Positions 34,883 through 42,794 of a DNA stretch of 64,000 nucleotides are shown here, in pieces (within the stretch, counting starts at the first letter, position 1; each line of letters begins with the position of its first letter). Origin of the DNA: CAVWXT01 sp963759115 (GTDB lineage Bacteria > Planctomycetota > Planctomycetia > Pirellulales > Thermoguttaceae); assembly GCA_963759115.1 (NCBI GenBank), contig CAVWXT010000002.1, forward strand, positions 372,001-436,000, given 5' to 3'. Under the pieces are notes generated by a model. That model was not told the DNA's origin and did not search any database. It was given only the letters and a program-made list of their open reading frames with translations. The translations under genes and the position numbers were made by a program.

Positions 34883-35004
34883 CGTAGAACGGAATTCATT
34901 CCGTTCCAGCGGATTGATACTACCAGCGTTCGAGCCCAACACTAACCCGAAGCGCAAACGAGGGATCGTAACGCACTGCCTCGCTTGCGCTTCGGGTTAG
35001 TGTG
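34883..35004. repeat. Two palindromic repeat families in one gap
   Basis: GTAGAACGGAATTCATTCCG (34883-34907) belongs to the GAACGGAAT family. CACTAACCCGAAGCGCAAAC (from 34940) pairs with GCTTGCGCTTCGGGTTAGTG (to 35003) as a long stem, a repeat type I know from other planctomycete genomes. Confidence 0.78.
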
Positions 35005-35080
35005 GGCCAGTGAGCAAATGTGCCATCCTTAGCCGCTCGCAGTAAAAATCCGCTCTACGACGCAAACGTGAGGATCAAAG

Positions 35081-35560
35081 ATGAACCGAGAAGACTTCGT
35101 CAAGTTGGTCGGGACGGCAGCCGACGAATCGCAGTACCTGCCTGTCGCCTTTCTGTTGTGCAACGGCTATGCCTGCGCGGGATACTACCACGCGGCGGTC
35201 AATGAAGGCATGGCGAGCACGTGCGTCCTGCTGAACGCGCGGCTGATCGAGATGCAGGGCGAAGGCAAGCTCAGCGGCCGGCCGAGCATCAACGACTTCA
35301 ACGATTTCCTGGAAGAAGTGGTGGTCGACTTCTGCGAACCCAGCGGCGAGAACGGGGCGTCGCACCACAGCGACACCTACGGCAAAAGCATTCCCCTGAC
35401 GGCCATTCCATACGACCAGATTGCGGTCGTCTATCCCGTGGCGCATATCGGCGCGTTGATGCGCCGGGCCGGCGAGCAACAAGAGCAGCGCCGATCGCCA
35501 AGCTTCTTGGATCTCAACAAGAGCGAGATTCTCAACTTGATTCGGACGAAGCTGTGGTAA
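35081..35560 (+). CDS. Conserved hypothetical protein
   Basis: This 159-residue soluble protein begins MNREDFVKLVGTAADESQYL, with a middle GYACAGYYHAAVNEGMASTC and an ASHHSDTYGKSIPLTAIPYD segment. The compact alpha/beta composition suggests one domain, but I do not recognise a family. AGGATCAAAG precedes the ATG. The gene ends 6 bp before a palindromic repeat. Confidence 0.65.
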   Translation: MNREDFVKLVGTAADESQYLPVAFLLCNGYACAGYYHAAVNEGMASTCVLLNARLIEMQGEGKLSGRPSINDFNDFLEEVVVDFCEPSGENGASHHSDTYGKSIPLTAIPYDQIAVVYPVAHIGALMRRAGEQQEQRRSPSFLDLNKSEILNLIRTKLW

Positions 35561-35565
35561 TCCGT

Positions 35566-35646
35566 CGTAGAAGCGGCATCCTGCCGCTTCATGCGTCTTC
35601 CGCGACCGACGATTCCCGATCCGGCGCGGCAAGATGCCGCGTCTAC
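35566..35646. repeat. TAGACGCGGCATCTTGCCGC palindromic repeat (copy 1)
   Basis: GTAGAAGCGGCATCCTGCCG on the left faces GCGGCAAGATGCCGCGTCTA on the right. The right end supplies the TAG stop codon of the GH10 gene on the minus strand. Confidence 0.8.
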
Positions 35647-37340
35647 TGTGTCCGTTTCCCGAAGCCCGGCGGGAATAGCGGCTCCCGCCATTTCGCTTGC
35701 ATGGCCAGCAGCCGCTCGTAAGACGGCTTCGGCGAGCAGTCGGCACGCAGGAAACCGCCGTTTGGGATGAAGCCCGGATCGGTGAAGTCCCACCAGGTGA
35801 CGGCGTCGACGTAGGGCTTGCTAAAGGCGATCGTGTAGAGCCACTCGACCCACTGGGCCTGATTCTCTTCGGTGAATCGCTCGTGCCAGACCATCTTGGC
35901 CCCGCCCACGCCGCCGCCCCACCACTCGCTGGGCCGGGCAATTTCCGGCGACGACGAGATGCCCAACTCGGTAATGTGGATCGGCTTGCCGAATCCCTTG
36001 AACGACTCCAGGTTGCGCTCGAACTCCAGCAGGTCGCGGCCGGAGTGGTAATACTGCAAGCCCACGGCGTCGTACTCGGCCCCGGCGTCTTTCAGCCGCT
36101 CGAGATAGTCGTAGACGCTCTGTTGCCAGGGCTGCGGCTTGCGGCCCATGTAATAGTCGCACCAGGTGCCGGTTGAGTTGACCACGCGGAAGCAAGTGGG
36201 ATCGGCCAACCGGGCCTCCTTGAGCGCGGCCAACGTGAGGTCAACGTTCTCGTCCTTGCCGAACCACTTCATCTCGTTTCCCGGCTCGTTATCCGGCTGC
36301 ACGTGGGCTTCGTTGATGACGTCCCAAATGTGGATTCGGCTGCGAAACTTCAGGATCGACCGGCGGATATGCTCCATGCAGTGCTTCTTGGTCTCCTCAT
36401 ACGACAGGTTGCGGAGCCATTTGGGCGTCGAGGCCGGCACCAGGAAAATAAGCGGATGGCCCTTGACCATGATGTCGGTGCGGGCGAGGGCTTCCAGGAC
36501 GCCCTCGGCGCCCGAGTAATCCGGCTTGCCCAATTCGCGCTCGGTCTGCCCGCGATAGAAGGGCAGCGTGGCGAAGTTGAAGGCGGCGTCAAATCGTTCG
36601 ATGTACTTCTTGCGTCGGTCGGCCGATTTGTCCGTGTCTTCTGCCGCCTGGCCGCGGCGCTGGCGGCTCCGCCCGTAACCGAAGGCCTGGCAGCCGAAGA
36701 GGAAGCCGGGCCGGGGGCCGTTTCGCGAGATCGCCAGATTGGCCCGCTCGACGACCAACATCTCACCGGCCCACAGCGATTCGCACAACGAGGACATGAG
36801 CGTGGCGACGTACGCCGGGCGGTCCTGCTCCTCCGCCTTCTTCAGCAAGGCGTCGGCCTTCTCGGCGCGCCCGACGGCGGCCGTCGAGACGGCGATGCCA
36901 GAACGTCGACATTCTTCCAACAGCTTGCGGACCGTCGCCAGGCGGTCGGCCGCGAATTCATAATTCAGCAACATCGGCTTCTCGGAGAAGGATTGCGCGG
37001 TGTAGCCGCGGCCCCGGTTGTCGGCATAGACGAAGACCTCACCGAAGCCCGGAACGGTCATCGGCAAGGAAATGCGAAACGGCCGTTCGGGGGCCTGGAA
37101 GGCGGCGGTGCCCGGCTCGAACTTCGGGTCGATCGTAAACGGCCGCATCTGCAGGTCGCAGGTGTGGAAGCGGGCGAACTGCTCGACGGGCAGGGGCTCG
37201 CCGCGCGAGTTCAGCACGGTACACCGGGCCGTCGCCGGGGCAACGGCGGCCTTCGCGGTCGCCGCCAAAAGCTCGCTCCCGGCAATGACCCCCAACGAAA
37301 GCGACTGCAACATCTCTCGGCGGTTCCAATGGCGACTCAT
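35643..37340 (-). CDS. GH10 endo-1,4-beta-xylanase-like glycoside hydrolase, Tat-exported
   Basis: The 565-residue enzyme has a twin-arginine signal (HWNRREMLQSLSLGVIAGSE), an N-terminal beta domain, then the GH10 barrel: GHPLIFLVPASTPKWLRNLS, the acid/base glutamate in HIWDVINEAHVQPDNEP, and the nucleophile glutamate in HITELGISS, with VTWWDFTDPG near the end. Both catalytic glutamates are present. The ATG at 37340 fits the signal. The stop codon is contributed by the adjacent palindromic repeat, so the natural end may have been changed by that repeat. It probably acts on xylan or a related beta-glycan outside the cytoplasm. Confidence 0.9.
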   Translation of the reverse strand: MSRHWNRREMLQSLSLGVIAGSELLAATAKAAVAPATARCTVLNSRGEPLPVEQFARFHTCDLQMRPFTIDPKFEPGTAAFQAPERPFRISLPMTVPGFGEVFVYADNRGRGYTAQSFSEKPMLLNYEFAADRLATVRKLLEECRRSGIAVSTAAVGRAEKADALLKKAEEQDRPAYVATLMSSLCESLWAGEMLVVERANLAISRNGPRPGFLFGCQAFGYGRSRQRRGQAAEDTDKSADRRKKYIERFDAAFNFATLPFYRGQTERELGKPDYSGAEGVLEALARTDIMVKGHPLIFLVPASTPKWLRNLSYEETKKHCMEHIRRSILKFRSRIHIWDVINEAHVQPDNEPGNEMKWFGKDENVDLTLAALKEARLADPTCFRVVNSTGTWCDYYMGRKPQPWQQSVYDYLERLKDAGAEYDAVGLQYYHSGRDLLEFERNLESFKGFGKPIHITELGISSSPEIARPSEWWGGGVGGAKMVWHERFTEENQAQWVEWLYTIAFSKPYVDAVTWWDFTDPGFIPNGGFLRADCSPKPSYERLLAMQAKWREPLFPPGFGKRTQ

Positions 37341-37473
37341 CGTGGGTGTTCCTTTCTGAGCGGCCGCGCTGCGGCCCACCTGCGGCAATCATGGCCCATG
37401 CCCGGATACGCTCCGAGCGGCAACTTGGCACCATGTTACCGGAGACCGGCGGGTTTCGCAAACGGGGCACCCA

Positions 37474-37507
37474 GAAAAAAAGGCCGCGCCGACACGTCGG
37501 CGCGGCC
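37474..37507 (-). terminator. Rho-independent terminator of the PDZ gene
   Basis: On the minus strand the stem GGCCGCGCCGAC/GTCGGCGCGGCC is followed by TTTTTTT. It lies 42 bp after the PDZ gene stop. Confidence 0.85.
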
Positions 37508-37548
37508 CTCTTCGGGAGCCGCAGCGGGGGACTGCGGACATTCCCTCG

Positions 37549-38559
37549 TCTACTTTTCCCCGTGCTCCTCGGGGGCCTTGGAGCGGGAACGGCCCGTCCG
37601 CACGTCTTCGATCGTTTGCATCAGCTTATCCATGCGGCGCTCCATCGCCTCCAGCCGCTTCTCCAACCGGTTCTCCAGCGTGCTGACCGCCCCCTGCGGT
37701 GCGCCGGCAGACTCCGCGGTCGGCGCTTGGGCGCGGCCTCGGGCGGTGCGCCCGGCGGCGGCGGAGCCGGCATGTCATGCAGCACCGTGCCGAACAAATT
37801 GCGGCCGAGCATGTGCTCGACGTGCGGCCGAACGTCGGCCGGCAGCTTGTCCAACTCCTTTTCCGTCACTTCCCACTTCTCGTCGCCGCGTTTGACCACG
37901 ATCTTTGCCGGCTGGTTGCCTTCCTTGCTGATGACCACGCTCATGTTCGGCGGCAACGGCGATTCGACGCCGGCGTCAACGAAGACGCCGGGCGGCACGA
38001 TCGCCCCGGGACGGACGAACCGGAAATGCATCGGCGGCATGTGACCTTCGCCCTCCGGCATGTGCTCCAACCACTTGCGCATCGTCTCCCAATCGCCCGG
38101 CGCAGGCATGACGCTGATTTGATGTCGGGCCTCTTCGGGCCGCTTGACCGGCGTCGCCTCGATCGTCTTGCGCTGGCCGCCGTGGATCACTTCGATGGCC
38201 AGCTTCTCGCCCTTGGCCGCGTCGACGGCCTGAACCAGGTCGCGCAGTTCCGTCAACGGCTTGTCGCCGGCACGCAGCAAAACGTCGTATTGCACGATGC
38301 CGGCCTTCGCCGCCGGACTCTCGGGCATGACGCTCTCGACGAAGATCCCCTCGTTCTCGGGCAAGTTCAACTGCGCCCGCACCGCCGGCGGCACGGGGAC
38401 ACATTGAATCCCCAGCCAGTAGTCGCGGGCTTCCGTGGCCGGATCAGCGATCAAATAGCTGCGCCACGTCCGGGGTCGCTCGGAATTGGGTTGTGCCATT
38501 GCCAAGGCTGCGCCCAACAGCACCAGCGACACGCCACCTATCCACGATGCTCTTGACAT
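37549..38559 (-). CDS. Exported PDZ-domain protein (frameshift near the end)
   Basis: A signal peptide (SWIGGVSLVLLGAALAMAQ) is followed by a PDZ domain (DYWLGIQCVPVPPAVRAQLN, AAKAGIVQYDVLLRAGDKPL), a Pro-rich segment and a coiled-coil end. Near 37700 a frameshift interrupts; in the next frame the sequence reads LENRLEKRLEAMERRMDKLM and stops at 37549. It is the third gene of a minus-strand cassette with a sigma factor and an anti-sigma-like protein. The PDZ resembles those that bind peptide ends; no protease domain is present, so it may be a sensor of envelope stress. That is inference. Confidence 0.8.
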
Positions 38560-38614
38560 ACCACGCGCTCCTTTCCGGAAAAAGGCGGAGAAGATCGGCC
38601 TCTCCAATTCTCGT

Positions 38615-39337
38615 TCAATAGCTTGTATCCGGGACGTATTTCACGTCGACCTGATCGACGGGCACCACCAATCGCCGCCCGTCCTTCAATGGAATATGCA
38701 CCAATTCGCGCCGCTGCTGGACGCGGTGGCCGGTGCGGCTGAGGGCCTGCACAACGTTGTCGGGGATGGGCGACGGCAGGCTTTGCAGCCACTGCGGATC
38801 GACCTTCTCGCGTTCCACGGCGGGCACGTCAAACGATACTCCCGCGTCTTGCGTCCCCGGCGGCCCGGAGACTGTGACGATTCGCCACGGATTGGCGTCC
38901 GGATGAATCGGCAAGGCGCCACGCGGCTGATCGACCGCGCGGTCGGCGAGGTCGGCAACGCTCGTTGCCCCCGGCCCGTCTACAGGCGCGGTCGGAGTTT
39001 CGATACGAGTCGGCTGAAACAGCGTTCCCAACCACAGCGCCAAGAGGAAACTGGCCGCTACGGCCAACGGCGTCCATAAGCGACCGAGCCAAACCGTGCG
39101 ACGCGAGCCAGTCGTCCTGGAGGCGATTGCCGCGGGCTCGCTTGCCTCTACGATCGGGGCGAGTTCTTTTCTCCAGCACTGGGCCTCAAGGAACGCCAGG
39201 GCGCAGCGCCGCCAGCCGCCCGGCTCCTTGTCGAGACTGGCCAGCAACTCCCGCCGCTCCTCTTCGCTCAATTCGCCGTCGACCAGCCGGTCACAGCGGG
39301 AATCATCCACCGGCATCTTTCCAGCGTTCGTGTTCAT
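38615..39337 (-). CDS. Anti-sigma factor-like membrane protein
   Basis: This 240-residue protein has an N-terminal cytoplasmic part (DRLVDGELSEEERRELLASL, WRRCALAFLEAQCWRKEL) like planctomycete anti-sigma factors, one membrane helix near residue 90 (TPLAVAASFLLALWLGTLF) and a periplasmic domain. No zinc motif (HxxxCxxC) is visible. It follows the sigma factor with a 16-bp gap and precedes the PDZ gene. It probably holds the sigma factor inactive at the membrane. Confidence 0.8.
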   Translation of the reverse strand: MNTNAGKMPVDDSRCDRLVDGELSEEERRELLASLDKEPGGWRRCALAFLEAQCWRKELAPIVEASEPAAIASRTTGSRRTVWLGRLWTPLAVAASFLLALWLGTLFQPTRIETPTAPVDGPGATSVADLADRAVDQPRGALPIHPDANPWRIVTVSGPPGTQDAGVSFDVPAVEREKVDPQWLQSLPSPIPDNVVQALSRTGHRVQQRRELVHIPLKDGRRLVVPVDQVDVKYVPDTSY

Positions 39338-39353
39338 GACCGTCTGCTTCCCG

Positions 39354-39932
39354 TTAGACTTCGGCCGGCGTTACGTCGAGCGCCGCCAATTCCGCCCGCA
39401 ATCGCTGCCGCGCACGGTGCAGCCGTGCCTCCACGGCGCTGTGGCTGACGCCCAAGTGCTCGGCCAACGCTTGATAGTTCCAGTCCTCGGTGTACTTCAA
39501 CAACAGGATTTCCCTGTCGCGTTTGGGCAAGCGGCTCATGGCCGCCCGCACCCGGGCGCGACGCTCCTCGGCCAGCAACCAGCCCAAGGGGTCAGCCTGG
39601 CGCTGATCGGCCACGCTGGGCCGGTTTCGCTCAGCGTAGCGGTCGATGAGTTTTCGCCGCCGTCCCTGCTTCCGGCGATACAACAGCGACTGCCGCACCG
39701 CCAGCCGGTAGAGCCACGCCCCGACTTTCGCCGGATCAGTCAACGGCGCCTGTTGCCGCACGGCCGCCAGCGAAATGTCCTGCATCACCTCGTCGATCGC
39801 CTGCGGCTCGCCCAGCCGGGCGCAGACCACCGTCCGCAGCCAACGGCCGTGCTCGGCCAAGACGCTAGGCCAGTCGATACTGGCCGCGCCCGCTCCGGCA
39901 TCGGGCTGTCGGCGAGGGTGAGGCATAGTCAT
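39354..39932 (-). CDS. ECF-type RNA polymerase sigma factor
   Basis: This 192-residue sigma factor has region 2 (EPQAIDEVMQDISLAAVRQQ, KVGAWLYRLAVRQSLLYRRK) and region 4 (LPKRDREILLLKYTEDWNYQ, LAEHLGVSHSAVEARLHRAR, the helix-turn-helix). Region 3 is absent. The ATG at 39932 is chosen; a longer open frame upstream overlaps the NfeD gene on the other strand. It heads a cassette sigma, anti-sigma, PDZ. Confidence 0.9.
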   Translation of the reverse strand: MTMPHPRRQPDAGAGAASIDWPSVLAEHGRWLRTVVCARLGEPQAIDEVMQDISLAAVRQQAPLTDPAKVGAWLYRLAVRQSLLYRRKQGRRRKLIDRYAERNRPSVADQRQADPLGWLLAEERRARVRAAMSRLPKRDREILLLKYTEDWNYQALAEHLGVSHSAVEARLHRARQRLRAELAALDVTPAEV

Positions 39933-40049
39933 GGCCAAAAGAATAGTTTCCACGGCCGGCCGAATCTTGCACGAGCCGCTGCATGTGGCTATTCTAACAT
40001 TAGTTACGATACGCGAGTTGTCTACCCCCAACAAAGGGACGCGATAGCG

Positions 40050-40613
40050 ATGGAACCGTGGGTCTGGGCCGTATTGCTGCTGGTGCTGGGAACCGGCTTG
40101 GCGCTGCTGGAGGTCTTCTTTCCGTCGGCCGGCATCTTGGGCTTCCTTTCGGCCGTGGCGTTGTTGTCGGCCGTGGTGATGGGCTTCAACCAAGGCCCGA
40201 TCACCGGAATTCTGATCCTCTTGGGGGCATTCGTGGGCCTGCCGACTACGGTCGTGCTGGGCTTCAAGTACTGGCCGAAAACCGCGATGGGCAGACGAGT
40301 CCTGTTGATGGCCCCCCAAAGCGAGGACGTCTTGCCCGACGACCCCGAGAGGAAGATGCTGAAGGGCCTGATCGGCCGGACGGGCCGGGCGAAGAGCAAG
40401 ATGCTGTTGAGCGGCGTCATCACAATCGACGGCCGCACCGTCGACGCCGTCAGCGAAAGCATGCCCATCGAGGTAGGGCAGGCGGTCCAGGTGGTGCAGG
40501 TTCGCGGCCGCGAGGTCGTGGTCCGGCCGGTGGAAGCGGAGCCGGCGGCGGAACGCCCCATTGACCCCCTACAGCGGGCTTACGACGAGCCCTTCGATGT
40601 TCCCCCGGCTTGA
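40050..40613 (+). CDS. NfeD-family membrane protein
   Basis: This 187-residue protein has three membrane helices (WVWAVLLLVLGTGLALLEVF, ILGFLSAVALLSAVVMGF, GILILLGAFVGLPTTVVLGF) and a C-terminal OB-fold domain (LKGLIGRTGRAKSKMLLSGV, VGQAVQVVQVRGREVVV). NfeD proteins are partners of flotillins, and here the flotillin-like gene follows at 40737. The start at 40050 is preceded by AAAGGGA. Confidence 0.88.
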   Translation: MEPWVWAVLLLVLGTGLALLEVFFPSAGILGFLSAVALLSAVVMGFNQGPITGILILLGAFVGLPTTVVLGFKYWPKTAMGRRVLLMAPQSEDVLPDDPERKMLKGLIGRTGRAKSKMLLSGVITIDGRTVDAVSESMPIEVGQAVQVVQVRGREVVVRPVEAEPAAERPIDPLQRAYDEPFDVPPA

Positions 40614-40736
40614 CACTTGCCCCCACCAGGCCGAAGATAGGCTGGGAGCGAAGACCGAGGAACTAGAGACAATAGTAGAAGCCCGGTGGTTGATCGCTCC
40701 TAGCTTTCGTCCCTGGTTTTCCTTTCGGAGCCGCCC

Positions 40737-41882
40737 ATGTATCGCCTCGCTTTGGTTCCTATAGGCCAAGCCATCCAACGTCTAAGCCTTTTCGGTGCGG
40801 CCGCGGAGGCGCCGGATGCCGCCGGGCGGATGAGCGGCCAAGCGATCTCGATGCTGATCATCATCGGCAGCGTGATCGGTCTTGTGTTGGCGTTGATCGT
40901 GGCAGCCGTCTTCGCCAGGTACTTTCGCCTGTGGATCCAGTCGGTCACCACGGGGGCGGGCATCGGCATCTTCGATCTGCTGGGCATGACTTTTCGCAAG
41001 GTCAACCCGACGGTGATCGTCCGCAGCAAGATCATGGCGGTGCAGGCGGGAATCGGCGAGGAGCAGGGCGTCACCTCGAAGGCCCTGGAGGCCCATTATC
41101 TAGCCGGCGGCAATGTCCCGCTGGTGATCCGTGCCCTGATCGCCGCCGCCAAGGCCAAGCTCGTGGACCTCAACTTCAAGCTGGCCACGGCCATCGATCT
41201 GGCCGGCCGCAACGTCCTGGAAGCCGTGCAAACGAGCGTCAATCCCAAGGTAATCGACTGCCCCGCCCGCGGCAGCGGCAGCAAGGAATCGTTGGACGGC
41301 GTGGCCCAGAACGGCATACAATTGAAGGTGAAGGCGCGGGTGACCGTGCGGGCGAACCTGCGGCAGTTGATCGGCGGCGCTACGGAGGAAACGATCATCG
41401 CCCGGGTGGGCGAGGGGATCGTCAGCGCCATCGGCTCGGCCAAGTCGCACCTGGAAGTGCTGGCGAACCCCGATCGCATCTCCAAAACCGTGCTCGCCCG
41501 CCGGCTCGACTCCCAAACGGCCTTCGAGATCGTCTCGATCGACATCGCCGACGTCGACGTGGGCGAGAACATCGGGGCCCGGTTGCAAGCCGATCAGGCC
41601 GAGGCCGACGTGCGCGTCGCCCGGGCGAACGCCGAGGGCCGCCGGGCCATGGCGGTGGCGGAGGAACAGGAAATGATCGCCCAGATCGAGGAGAACCGGG
41701 CGAAGGTGGTCGAGGCCGAGGCCGAGGTGCCCAAGGCCATCGCCCACGCCTTCCATTCGGGCAAGCTCGGACTGATGGACTACTACCGGCTCCGCAACAT
41801 TCAGGCCGACACCGACATGCGGTCGTCGATCGCCAAGGCCGGCATGACCTCGGCCGGCCGAAAAACGAGTGCCACGGCATGA
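40737..41882 (+). CDS. floA: Flotillin-like protein FloA
   Basis: This 381-residue membrane-microdomain scaffold is of the FloA (YqfA) type. It has an N-terminal membrane segment (MLIIIGSVIGLVLALIVAAV), then GIGIFDLLGMTFRKVNPTVI, the SPFH-like core (LKVKARVTVRANLRQLIGGA, ARVGEGIVSAIGSA) and ENIGARLQADQAEADVRVAR before a long helix rich in Ala/Glu. It ends with GLMDYYRLRNIQADTDMRSS. The gene lies between nfeD and a small membrane protein gene whose ATG overlaps its stop (ATGA). Confidence 0.94.
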   Translation: MYRLALVPIGQAIQRLSLFGAAAEAPDAAGRMSGQAISMLIIIGSVIGLVLALIVAAVFARYFRLWIQSVTTGAGIGIFDLLGMTFRKVNPTVIVRSKIMAVQAGIGEEQGVTSKALEAHYLAGGNVPLVIRALIAAAKAKLVDLNFKLATAIDLAGRNVLEAVQTSVNPKVIDCPARGSGSKESLDGVAQNGIQLKVKARVTVRANLRQLIGGATEETIIARVGEGIVSAIGSAKSHLEVLANPDRISKTVLARRLDSQTAFEIVSIDIADVDVGENIGARLQADQAEADVRVARANAEGRRAMAVAEEQEMIAQIEENRAKVVEAEAEVPKAIAHAFHSGKLGLMDYYRLRNIQADTDMRSSIAKAGMTSAGRKTSATA

Positions 41883-42550
41883 ACCCCTTTGCTCCGCTAC
41901 TGGCCGCCGGCGATTTCGAGATGTGGATGCGGGTGGCGTTGCCCCTGCTTATCTTCATTGCCCTCGGGATTCGGCAACTGCTGGCCAATGTGCGGCAGGT
42001 TCGGCCGCCGGGCGGCGCGCCGCCTCAGCCGGTCCAGCCGCGGCCCGTGCCCCGCGACGTGGCCGACGAGATTGGCGAGTTCCTGCGTCGCGCCGCAGAG
42101 CGCCGCCGCGCCTTGAACGCGCCGCCAGCCGCCGCACAGCCGCCGCAGTTGCCGCCGCTTCCGTCCGCCGAAGCGCCGGTTCAGGCCGAGGTGGTCGCCA
42201 CGGCGCCCGTCGGTGGACTGGTCGCCCAGCACGTCGACAAGTATCTCGACGAGCAAGAATTCGGCCGGCGGGAGGTCGAGCTGGGCAAGGAGGTCGCCCA
42301 GGCCGATAAGGAGATCGACCAGCATCTGCGTCAGGTGTTCGAGCACCGCGTGAGCAAGTTGGAAGCGGTGCCAGGCGAAGCCGCAGCGCCGCCCGTGGCC
42401 TATGAGCCCCCGGACCTCGTCGGCACGGGGGCCGAGATCCCCGCCACGTTCGCCACCGGCTTGCTCGACCTCGTGAGCAGCCCTGACTCGCTCCGCCAGG
42501 CGATCGTGCTCAACGAGATCCTCCATCGGCCCGAAGAGCGATGGGGATAA
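41879..42550 (+). CDS. Hypothetical membrane protein of the floA operon
   Basis: This 223-residue protein has one N-terminal membrane helix (MWMRVALPLLIFIALGIRQL), a proline-rich middle (PPQPVQPRPVPRDVADEIG, then a long Pro/Ala tract) and a charged end. Its start overlaps the floA stop by four bases, so it is translationally coupled and probably works with the flotillin. This gene order (nfeD, floA, a proline-rich protein) is one I associate with planctomycetes. Function unknown. Confidence 0.8.
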   Translation: MNPFAPLLAAGDFEMWMRVALPLLIFIALGIRQLLANVRQVRPPGGAPPQPVQPRPVPRDVADEIGEFLRRAAERRRALNAPPAAAQPPQLPPLPSAEAPVQAEVVATAPVGGLVAQHVDKYLDEQEFGRREVELGKEVAQADKEIDQHLRQVFEHRVSKLEAVPGEAAAPPVAYEPPDLVGTGAEIPATFATGLLDLVSSPDSLRQAIVLNEILHRPEERWG

Positions 42551-42794
42551 AGTCGCGGGGGCGAGAGTGCAACCCACGTTGGGGTGGCAGTTCTCAATCG
42601 GCTCCATTGCGACGTAACGGTACGTTCGATTGGCCGGAGATCGTTGTCGTACCCAAAGGACGTGTGCGATTGCCTTGTGTCCCATCTCCACCAGCCCACA
42701 TGAAAGCTCTATTCAGGCCGCGCATCGATGGGGCCGAAGCGCCGCTCCGCTGTCCACGGCACCTCCACTGGATACCCTCGCCAAACGTACATTC

